This document shows, piece by piece, positions 45,901-57,900 of a DNA stretch of 64,000 bases. Every line of letters starts with the position of its first letter. The stretch's first letter is position 1. This DNA comes from Limnomonas spitsbergensis. Taxonomy: Eukaryota; Chlorophyta; Chlorophyceae; Chlamydomonadales. The notes below the pieces were generated by a model, which searched no databases, was not told the origin of the DNA, and was given only the letters and a program-made list of their open reading frames with translations. The stretch spans positions 2,728,001 to 2,792,000 of the forward strand of contig JAYJMM010000028.1 in the NCBI GenBank assembly GCA_037349105.1, written 5' to 3'. Both the position numbers and the translations under genes were made by a program.

Positions 45901-48900
45901 CTCCACTCCCCTGCACCAATCCAGCACATTTCCCTCCACTCCCCTGCACCAATCCAGCACATTTCCCTCCACTCCCCCGCACCAATCCAGCACATTTCCC
46001 TCCACTCCCCTGCACCAATCCAGCACATTTCCCTCCACTCCCCTGCACCAATCCAGCACATTTCCCTCCACTCCCCTGCACCAATCCAGCACATTTCCCT
46101 CCACTCCCCCGCACCAATCCAGCACATTTCCCTCCACTCCCCTGCACCAATCCAGCACATTTCCCTCCACTCCCCTGCACCAATCCAGCACATTTCCCTC
46201 CACTCCCCTGCACCAATCCAGCACATTTCCCTCCACTCCCCTGCACCAATCCAGCACATTTCCCTCCACTCCCCTGCACCAATCCAGCACATTTCCCTCC
46301 ACTCCCCTGCACCAATCCAGCACATTTCCCTCCACTCCCCTGCACCAATCCAGCACATTTCCCTCCACTCCCCTGCACCAATCCAGCACATTTCCCTCCA
46401 CTCCCCTGCACCAATCCAGCACATTTCCCTCCACTCCCCTGCACCAATCCAGCACATTTCCCTCCACTCCCCTGCACCAATCCAGCACATTTCCCTCCAC
46501 TCCCCTGCACCAATCCAGCACATTTCCCTCCACTCCCCTGCACCAATCCAGCACATTTCCCTCCACTCCCCTGCACCAATCCAGCACATTTCCCTCCACT
46601 CCCCTGCACCAATCCAGCACATTTCCCTCCACTCCCCCGCACCAATCCAGCACATTTCCCTCCACTCCCCTGCACCAATCCAGCACATTTCCCTCCACTC
46701 CCCTGCACCAATCCAGCACATTTCCCTCCACTCCCCTGCACCAATCCAGCACATTTCCCTCCACTCCCCTGCACCAATCCAGCACATTTCCCTCCACTCC
46801 CCCGCGCACCAATCCAGCACATTTCCCTCCACTCCCCTGCACCAATCCAGCACATTTCCCTCCACTCCCCCGCACCAATCCAGCACATTTCCCTCCACTC
46901 CCCCGCACCAATCCAGCACATTTCCCTCCACTCCCCTGCACCAATCCAGCACATTTCCCTCCACTCCCCTGCACCAATCCAGCACATTTCCCTCCACTCC
47001 CCTGCACCAATCCAGCACATTTCCCTCCACTCCCCTGCACCAATCCAGCACATTTCCCTCCACTCCCCCGCACCAATCCAGCACATTTCCCTCCACTCCC
47101 CCGCACCAATCCAGCACATTTCCCTCCACTCCCCCGCACCAATCCAGCACATTTCCCTCCACTCCCCCGCACCAATCCAGCACATTTCCCTCCACTCCCC
47201 CGCACCAATCCAGCACATTTCCCTCCACTCCCCCGCACCAATCCAGCACATTTCCCTCCACTCCCCTGCACCAATCCAGCACATTTCCCTCCACTCCCCT
47301 GCACCAATCCAGCACATTTCCCTCCACTCCCCTGCACCAATCCAGCACATTTCCCTCCACTCCCCCGCACCAATCCAGCACATTTCCCTCCACTCCCCTG
47401 CACCAATCCAGCACATTTCCCTCCACACCCCCGCACCAATCCAGCACATTTCCCTCCACTCCCCTGCACCAATCCAGCACATTTCCCTCCACTCCCCTGC
47501 ACCAATCCAGCACATTTCCCTCCACTCCCCTGCACCAATCCAGCACATTTCCCTCCACTCCCCTGCACCAATCCAGCACATTTCCCTCCACTCCCCCGCA
47601 CCAATCCAGCACATTTCCCTCCACTCCCCTGCACCAATCCAGCACATTTCCCTCCACTCCCCTGCACCAATCCAGCACATTTCCCTCCACTCCCCTGCAC
47701 CAATCCAGCACATTTCCCTCCACTCCCCTGCACCAATCCAGCACATTTCCCTCCACTCCCCTGCACCAATCCAGCACATTTCCCTCCACTCCCCTGCACC
47801 AATCCAGCACATTTCCCTCCACTCCCCCGCACCAATCCAGCACATTTCCCTCCACTCCCCTGCACCAATCCAGCACATTTCCCTCCACTCCCCCGCACCA
47901 ATCCAGCACATTTCCCTCCACTCCCCTGCACCAATCCAGCACATTTCCCTCCACTCCCCTGCACCAATCCAGCACATTTCCCTCCACTCCCCCGCACCAA
48001 TCCAGCACATTTCCCTCCACTCCCCCGCACCAATCCAGCACATTTCCCTCCACTCCCCTGCACCAATCCAGCACATTTCCCTCCACTCCCCTGCACCAAT
48101 CCAGCACATTTCCCTCCACTCCCCCGCACCAATCCAGCACATTTCCCTCCACTCCCCTGCACCAATCCAGCACATTTCCCTCCACTCCCCTGCACCAATC
48201 CAGCACATTTCCCTCCACTCCCCTGCACCAATCCAGCACATTTCCCTCCACTCCCCTGCACCAATCCAGCACATTTCCCTCCACTCCCCCGCACCAATCC
48301 AGCACATTTCCCTCCACTCCCCTGCACCAATCCAGCACATTTCCCTCCACTCCCCCGCACCAATCCAGCACATTTCCCTCCACTCCCCCGCACCAATCCA
48401 GCACATTTCCCTCCACTCCCCTGCACCAATCCAGCACATTTCCCTCCACTCCCCTGCACCAATCCAGCACATTTCCCTCCACTCCCCTGCACCAATCCAG
48501 CACATTTCCCTCCACTCCCCTGCACCAATCCAGCACATTTCCCTCCACTCCCCTGCACCAATCCAGCACATTTCCCTCCACTCCCCTGCACCAATCCAGC
48601 ACATTTCCCTCCACTCCCCTGCACCAATCCAGCACATTTCCCTCCACTCCCCTGCACCAATCCAGCACATTTCCCTCCACTCCCCTGCACCAATCCAGCA
48701 CATTTCCCTCCACTCCCCCGCACCAATCCAGCACATTTCCCTCCACTCCCCTGCACCAATCCAGCACATTTCCCTCCACTCCCCCGCACCAATCCAGCAC
48801 ATTTCCCTCCACTCCCCTGCACCAATCCAGCACATTTCCCTCCACTCCCCTGCACCAATCCAGCACATTTCCCTCCACTCCCCCGCACCAATCCAGCACA

Positions 48901-51900
48901 TTTCCCTCCACTCCCCCGCACCAATCCAGCACATTTCCCTCCACTCCCCTGCACCAATCCAGCACATTTCCCTCCACTCCCCTGCACCAATCCAGCACAT
49001 TTCCCTCCACTCCCCCGCACCAATCCAGCACATTTCCCTCCACTCCCCTGCACCAATCCAGCACATTTCCCTCCACTCCCCTGCACCAATCCAGCACATT
49101 TCCCTCCACTCCCCTGCACCAATCCAGCACATTTCCCTCCACTCCCCTGCACCAATCCAGCACATTTCCCTCCACTCCCCCGCACCAATCCAGCACATTT
49201 CCCTCCACTCCCCTGCACCAATCCAGCACATTTCCCTCCACTCCCCCGCACCAATCCAGCACATTTCCCTCCACTCCCCCGCACCAATCCAGCACATTTC
49301 CCTCCACTCCCCTGCACCAATCCAGCACATTTCCCTCCACTCCCCTGCACCAATCCAGCACATTTCCCTCCACTCCCCTGCACCAATCCAGCACATTTCC
49401 CTCCACTCCCCTGCACCAATCCAGCACATTTCCCTCCACTCCCCTGCACCAATCCAGCACATTTCCCTCCACTCCCCCGCACCAATCCAGCACATTTCCC
49501 TCCACTCCCCTGCACCAATCCAGCACATTTCCCTCCACTCCCCTGCACCAATCCAGCACATTTCCCTCCACTCCCCTGCACCAATCCAGCACATTTCCCT
49601 CCACTCCCCTGCACCAATCCAGCACATTTCCCTCCACTCCCCTGCACCAATCCAGCACATTTCCCTCCACTCCCCCGCACCAATCCAGCACATTTCCCTC
49701 CACTCCCCTGCACCAATCCAGCACATTTCCCTCCACTCCCCTGCACCAATCCAGCACATTTCCCTCCACTCCCCTGCACCAATCCAGCACATTTCCCTCC
49801 ACTCCCCTGCACCAATCCAGCACATTTCCCTCCACTCCCCCGCACCAATCCAGCACATTTCCCTCCACTCCCCTGCACCAATCCAGCACATTTCCCTCCA
49901 CTCCCCCGCACCAATCCAGCACATTTCCCTCCACTCCCCCGCACCAATCCAGCACATTTCCCTCCACTCCCCTGCACCAATCCAGCACATTTCCCTCCAC
50001 TCCCCTGCACCAATCCAGCACATTTCCCTCCACTCCCCTGCACCAATCCAGCACATTTCCCTCCACTCCCCTGCACCAATCCAGCACATTTCCCTCCACT
50101 CCCCTGCACCAATCCAGCACATTTCCCTCCACTCCCCTGCACCAATCCAGCACATTTCCCTCCACTCCCCTGCACCAATCCAGCACATTTCCCTCCACTC
50201 CCCTGCACCAATCCAGCACATTTCCCTCCACTCCCCTGCACCAATCCAGCACATTTCCCTCCACTCCCCCGCACCAATCCAGCACATTTCCCTCCACTCC
50301 CCTGCACCAATCCAGCACATTTCCCTCCACTCCCCCGCACCAATCCAGCACATTTCCCTCCACTCCCCTGCACCAATCCAGCACATTTCCCTCCACTCCC
50401 CTGCACCAATCCAGCACATTTCCCTCCACTCCCCCGCACCAATCCAGCACATTTCCCTCCACTCCCCCGCACCAATCCAGCACATTTCCCTCCACTCCCC
50501 TGCACCAATCCAGCACATTTCCCTCCACTCCCCTGCACCAATCCAGCACATTTCCCTCCACTCCCCCGCACCAATCCAGCACATTTCCCTCCACTCCCCT
50601 GCACCAATCCAGCACATTTCCCTCCACTCCCCTGCACCAATCCAGCACATTTCCCTCCACTCCCCTGCACCAATCCAGCACATTTCCCTCCACTCCCCTG
50701 CACCAATCCAGCACATTTCCCTCCACTCCCCCGCACCAATCCAGCACATTTCCCTCCACTCCCCTGCACCAATCCAGCACATTTCCCTCCACTCCCCCGC
50801 ACCAATCCAGCACATTTCCCTCCACTCCCCCGCACCAATCCAGCACATTTCCCTCCACTCCCCTGCACCAATCCAGCACATTTCCCTCCACTCCCCTGCA
50901 CCAATCCAGCACATTTCCCTCCACTCCCCTGCACCAATCCAGCACATTTCCCTCCACTCCCCTGCACCAATCCAGCACATTTCCCTCCACTCCCCTGCAC
51001 CAATCCAGCACATTTCCCTCCACTCCCCCGCACCAATCCAGCACATTTCCCTCCACTCCCCTGCACCAATCCAGCACATTTCCCTCCACTCCCCTGCACC
51101 AATCCAGCACATTTCCCTCCACTCCCCTGCACCAATCCAGCACATTTCCCTCCACTCCCCTGCACCAATCCAGCACATTTCCCTCCACTCCCCTGCACCA
51201 ATCCAGCACATTTCCCTCCACTCCCCCGCACCAATCCAGCACATTTCCCTCCACTCCCCTGCACCAATCCAGCACATTTCCCTCCACTCCCCTGCACCAA
51301 TCCAGCACATTTCCCTCCACTCCCCTGCACCAATCCAGCACATTTCCCTCCACTCCCCTGCACCAATCCAGCACATTTCCCTCCACTCCCCCGCACCAAT
51401 CCAGCACATTTCCCTCCACTCCCCTGCACCAATCCAGCACATTTCCCTCCACTCCCCTGCACCAATCCAGCACATTTCCCTCCACTCCCCTGCACCAATC
51501 CAGCACATTTCCCTCCACTCCCCCGCACCAATCCAGCACATTTCCCTCCACTCCCCTGCACCAATCCAGCACATTTCCCTCCACTCCCCTGCACCAATCC
51601 AGCACATTTCCCTCCACTCCCCTGCACCAATCCAGCACATTTCCCTCCACTCCCCTGCACCAATCCAGCACATTTCCCTCCACTCCCCTGCACCAATCCA
51701 GCACATTTCCCTCCACTCCCCCGCACCAATCCAGCACATTTCCCTCCACTCCCCCGCACCAATCCAGCACATTTCCCTCCACTCCCCTGCACCAATCCAG
51801 CACATTTCCCTCCACTCCCCTGCACCAATCCAGCACATTTCCCTCCACTCCCCCGCACCAATCCAGCACATTTCCCTCCACTCCCCTGCACCAATCCAGC

Positions 51901-54900
51901 ACATTTCCCTCCACTCCCCTGCACCAATCCAGCACATTTCCCTCCACTCCCCTGCACCAATCCAGCACATTTCCCTCCACTCCCCTGCACCAATCCAGCA
52001 CATTTCCCTCCACTCCCCTGCACCAATCCAGCACATTTCCCTCCACTCCCCCGCACCAATCCAGCACATTTCCCTCCACTCCCCTGCACCAATCCAGCAC
52101 ATTTCCCTCCACTCCCCTGCACCAATCCAGCACATTTCCCTCCACTCCCCTGCACCAATCCAGCACATTTCCCTCCACTCCCCCGCACCAATCCAGCACA
52201 TTTCCCTCCACTCCCCTGCACCAATCCAGCACATTTCCCTCCACTCCCCTGCACCAATCCAGCACATTTCCCTCCACTCCCCCGCACCAATCCAGCACAT
52301 TTCCCTCCACTCCCCCGCACCAATCCAGCACATTTCCCTCCACTCCCCTGCACCAATCCAGCACATTTCCATCCACTCCCCCGCACCAATCCAGCACATT
52401 TCCCTCCACTCCCCCGCACCAATCCAGCACATTTCCCTCCACTCCCCTGCACCAATCCAGCACATTTCCCTCCACTCCCCTGCACCAATCCAGCACATTT
52501 CCCTCCACTCCCCCGCACCAATCCAGCACATTTCCCTCCACTCCCCTGCACCAATCCAGCACATTTCCCTCCACTCCCCTGCACCAATCCAGCACATTTC
52601 CCTCCACTCCCCCGCACCAATCCAGCACATTTCCCTCCACTCCCCTGCACCAATCCAGCACATTTCCCTCCACTCCCCTGCACCAATCCAGCACATTTCC
52701 CTCCACTCCCCTGCACCAATCCAGCACATTTCCCTCCACTCCCCTGCACCAATCCAGCACATTTCCCTCCACTCCCCCGCACCAATCCAGCACATTTCCC
52801 TCCACTCCCCCGCACCAATCCAGCACATTTCCCTCCACTCCCCTGCACCAATCCAGCACATTTCCCTCCACTCCCCTGCACCAATCCAGCACATTTCCCT
52901 CCACTCCCCTGCACCAATCCAGCACATTTCCCTCCACTCCCCTGCACCAATCCAGCACATTTCCCTCCACTCCCCCGCACCAATCCAGCACATTTCCCTC
53001 CACTCCCCTGCACCAATCCAGCACATTTCCCTCCACTCCCCCGCACCAATCCAGCACATTTCCCTCCACTCCCCTGCACCAATCCAGCACATTTCCCTCC
53101 ACTCCCCTGCACCAATCCAGCACATTTCCCTCCACTCCCCTGCACCAATCCAGCACATTTCCCTCCACTCCCCCGCACCAATCCAGCACATTTCCCTCCA
53201 CTCCCCCGCACCAATCCAGCACATTTCCCTCCACTCCCCTGCACCAATCCAGCACATTTCCCTCCACTCCCCTGCACCAATCCAGCACATTTCCCTCCAC
53301 TCCCCTGCACCAATCCAGCACATTTCCCTCCACTCCCCCGCACCAATCCAGCACATTTCCCTCCACTCCCCCGCACCAATCCAGCACATTTCCCTCCACT
53401 CCCCTGCACCAATCCAGCACATTTCCCTCCACTCCCCTGCACCAATCCAGCACATTTCCCTCCACTCCCCTGCACCAATCCAGCACATTTCCCTCCACTC
53501 CCCCGCACCAATCCAGCACATTTCCCTCCACTCCCCCGCACCAATCCAGCACATTTCCCTCCACTCCCCCGCACCAATCCAGCACATTTCCCTCCACTCC
53601 CCTGCACCAATCCAGCACATTTCCCTCCACTCCCCTGCACCAATCCAGCACATTTCCCTCCACTCCCCCGCACCAATCCAGCACATTTCCCCCCACTCCC
53701 CTGCACCAATCCAGCACATTTCCCTCCACTCCCCTGCACCAATCCAGCACATTTCCCTCCACTCCCCTGCACCAATCCAGCACATTTCCCTCCACTCCCC
53801 TGCACCAATCCAGCACATTTCCCTCCACTCCCCTGCACCAATCCAGCACATTTCCCTCCACTCCCCTGCACCAATCCAGCACATTTCCCTCCACTCCCCT
53901 GCACCAATCCAGCACATTTCCCTCCACTCCCCTGCACCAATCCAGCACATTTCCCTCCACTCCCCTGCACCAATCCAGCACATTTCCCTCCACTCCCCTG
54001 CACCAATCCAGCACATTTCCCTCCACTCCCCTGCACCAATCCAGCACATTTCCCTCCACTCCCCTGCACCAATCCAGCACATTTCCCTCCACTCCCCCGC
54101 ACCAATCCAGCACATTTCCCTCCACTCCCCCGCACCAATCCAGCACATTTCCCTCCACTCCCCTGCACCAATCCAGCACATTTCCCTCCACTCCCCTGCA
54201 CCAATCCAGCACATTTCCCTCCACTCCCCTGCACCAATCCAGCACATTTCCCTCCACTCCCCTGCACCAATCCAGCACATTTCCCTCCACTCCCCCCACC
54301 AATCCAGCACATTTCCCTCCACTCCCCTGCACCAATCCAGCACATTTCCCTCCACTCCCCTGCACCAATCCAGCACATTTCCCTCCACTCCCCCGCACCA
54401 ATCCAGCACATTTCCCTCCACTCCCCTGCACCAATCCAGCACATTTCCCTCCACTCCCCCGCACCAATCCAGCACATTTCCCCCCACTCCCCTGCACCAA
54501 TCCAGCACATTTCCCTCCACTCCCCTGCACCAATCCAGCACATTTCCCTCCACTCCCCTGCACCAATCCAGCACATTTCCCTCCACTCCCCTGCACCAAT
54601 CCAGCACATTTCCCTCCACTCCCCTGCACCAATCCAGCACATTTCCCTCCACTCCCCTGCACCAATCCAGCACATTTCCCTCCACTCCCCTGCACCAATC
54701 CAGCACATTTCCCTCCACTCCCCCGCATTATAATCTAGGCTCACCTGAATTTTAACAGCGGCGACCACTGCCGGGGGCGCAGGCTTTGCATTCTCCCCCT
54801 TCCCACATAGGTGCCCGAGGAAGTAATCCTAAACCACATAAGGAGAGGTGGGAGGAATAAGGTAACCGAAGGTAACAGGCGGCAACAGAAGGTAACCGAA

Positions 54901-57900
54901 GGTAACAGGAAGGCAACAAAAGGAAAATCTACAGGGTCGTTAGGGCAAGAAGCGTAATTTTCCCCATCCTGGCCTTTCCTTTCCTCCTCCCCCTCCCTTC
55001 CCCTCCTGGCTGGGATGAGAGAGTGTACCTTGAGCATGCCCTTGGCCGTGGCAGAGTGAAGTCCCTCCCCTCCCTCCCTCCCCTCCCTCTTTCTCCCTCC
55101 CTTCCACTCCCTCCCTCTCCCTCCCTCCCACTCCCTCCCTCTCCCTCCCTCCCACCCTCCAATCATAGCACACCTTGAGCATGCCCTTAGCCTTGGCAGA
55201 GTGGATGGCGTTGAAGTCCTCGGTCGCATCCATGCCCGCAGAAATCAAGATAGAGTCGGCGCCTGCAGAGAGAGGGGGGGGGGGGGCAGCAAGCACACAC
55301 CCAGGTTGCGTGTCTTTCACAAGCCTGGAAAGTGGTCATGCACCCTATCAATCTTCAAAAGTGGTCATGCACCCGAGTGATGCACACGTGGTCAGTCGTG
55401 TCTTTTACAAGCCCTTTGGCCCTTTTGGTATCGATGCAGAAGGTGGGTTCAGAGGGCTGAAGAGCTGGGTTTCGGCAAACACTCACCCCCCGGATGGTCT
55501 TCCAGGAACCGCGTGGCATCGTAGACACTGCCCTCGTACACAAACCACGCGCTCTCCTCCGTGCTATGCTCGGCCACCTCCTCCATGGTAAACGTCTTCT
55601 CGCTGCCATCCGTCTGTTTAGGGGTTAAGGTCCAGGGGTCAGGGTTTAGGGTTGGGAATAGGGTTTAGGTTCAGGGCTTATGGGGTGCCCTCCTCCGTGC
55701 TGTGCTCAACCATCTCCAGGGCCATTCTTGCTGTCATCTGTCTCGTTCAAGGCATGAGACAGGCAGGGGTTCAGGGCCCAGGGTCCAGATCGTAAGGTAT
55801 TAAACCCTCAATAACGATTCATGACTGGAGCTCTCACGTGTGGCTGAGGAACCGGGCAACCCAGGAGAGACAACGCCCGGTGGAGCGATGCTTTTTTTCA
55901 GCGTTACTTTTCAAAGAAACATTTTTTCAGAGTTACTTGGTCACTGACTGCGGGTTTTCCAGAGTTACTTTTTCTGGCTGCAAATCTACCCACAGACCAG
56001 CAGCCGCCAAAGGCCTGATTGTGATCAGCGTACAGTGGGCCGCCAAAGCAGTGCAGGGCCACAAAGCCTCTGGGTCTCTGTCCACGGTGGCCGGAGTGTA
56101 GCAGACATGTCGCGCAGTCGAGGAAAAATAAACATTTCCCCCAGTGGGAAGGACATCAATATCTCCCATCACCTATTCACGTCTACTGTGGCCCCGGAGG
56201 CCGGGGTGTAGCTCACATGTAGCTGAGGCATGTAGCTGATTCAAAACAAGTGTGGGCAAAACAATCTCCCATCATCGATATCCCACCTTGACAACTGCAT
56301 GCTTGTCTGTCCCAGCTCAGACTCGAGGCCGACAAACTCCCATCTGTCGATATCTCCCACCTTGACGACTGCACTAGCCTGAGGCACCACCACTCCTCCC
56401 AGCTTGGCCGCCTGCAGTGCCTGCTCCGGGAGGTTGCCCTCCTCCCACTTTTGAGGCACCGCCATTTTCCAATTAACCCTCAACACTCACCTTCACCACT
56501 GCAACTGCCTGAGGCACCACCATCCCCCCTGGCTTGGCAGCCTGCAGCGCCTGCTCCCGAAGGTTGTCCTCCTCCCGCCACCCGATATGACCCAGGGTGC
56601 CCACTTCCACCGGGGCCGGGTGCTGGAAGCGGAGCACCATCTTGCCGCTGGCATCCCTCTCGGGAAGAATCTTGATCCTGGGATGCAGGTGAGAGGTGAG
56701 AGGTGAAAGGGCAGTGTAACGAGGGACCTCCAATAGGGCTGGGAGCTGGAAGCGGAGCACCATCTTGCCGCTGGCGTCCCTCTCCGGAAGACTCTTGATC
56801 CTGGGATGCAGGTGAGAGGTGAAAGGTGAAAGGGCTGTGTAACGAGGGACCTCCAACAGGGCCGGATGCTGGAGGTGGAGCACCATCGTGCCGCTTGCAT
56901 CCCAGGGTGGCAGGTGACAGGTGGCAAGTGGCAAATGATGTGGCAAATAACAGGTGGCATTTGGCATGTTGAGGTGAGAGGGGAGCATCTTTGGTTGCCG
57001 GCTGCATGTTCATGGTCATGTCCCACATGTACTACCTGTCCCACATGTACTGCCTCACCTGTGGTAGCAGTTGTTCATCATGCCCATAAGGTTCCAGGTG
57101 ATGGCGGCCGGCTGCGTGTTCATGGTCTCGTCCCACGCACGCAGCAGCAGCTCCTTCGATTGGAGGAAGTCAAACGTCTGGACCTCGATCTCGAAGAAGA
57201 CCCAGCACCAGTGCTTGGCTGCGAATGAGGGGAGGGGGTGGGAGGGACGGCGCAGGTCAGGCAGGCAAGGAGGAGGGCTGTGTGTGCATAGTCTTATCCC
57301 ATGCACGCAGAAGCAGCAGTAGCAGCAGCTCCTTGGATTGGAGAAGTCAATCGTCTAGACCTCCATATCGAAGAAGACCCAACACCAGTGCTTGGCTGCC
57401 AGTGTGTGTGGGGGGGGGGAGGGGGGGGTAGGCAGGCAAGGTGGAGGGTTCATACTGGATACCTCGATCTCGAAACTAGGCCTGCATCCGTGCTTGGCTG
57501 CGGGTGACGGCAAGGCACAGAGCAGGCAGGGGGGAGGGGAGACGGTCAGCGTTAGGCTGCGAGAGGGGGGTGCAGAATAGGGCCGACATGCCAAGAGACA
57601 CAGCATATGCTCTTGGCATGCCCTTACCAATTTCTTCGTCGTTGTATGTGAGAGAAACTCCTCACCAAATGCGTTGGGCTCCTCAAACCACTCAATCTCT
57701 GCAAATACTACCTACTTACACCACATCCATCACCTCCATCACTTCCATCATTCCACCACCTCCATCACTTCTACATACGGATAAACCATACTATGATACC
57801 GTATTAGCGCCACCATAGAGGGTTGGAAGAGGAAGCTGCCACCATAGAAAATTAAAAGGGACCAGGGTCACCCAGTATGAAAGTACGGCACGGTGAAACG

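Larger units (their letters stand above)
56491..57218 (-). other. Nitrate reductase dimerisation domain and hinge 1
   Basis: Exon 57218-57059 encodes [33 protein letters not shown] and MMNNCYH, the conserved Moco-dimerisation signature. Exon 56677-56491 encodes [17 protein letters not shown] and a less conserved region leading to the heme domain ([11 protein letters not shown]). Confidence 0.92.

Noticed and set aside
39699..54755. Open frames of 1,746-5,018 codons on both strands
   Set aside because: They consist of 11-codon repeats of a 33-bp satellite open in all six frames, and the region is an intron flanked by in-phase nitrate reductase exons on the - strand.
55018..55320. Glu/Gly/Arg-rich - strand frames over 54929-55320 as a gene
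   Set aside because: They run through a (CCCTCCCT)n tract and an intron. Only the 55174-55262 exon part is real coding sequence (cytochrome b5).
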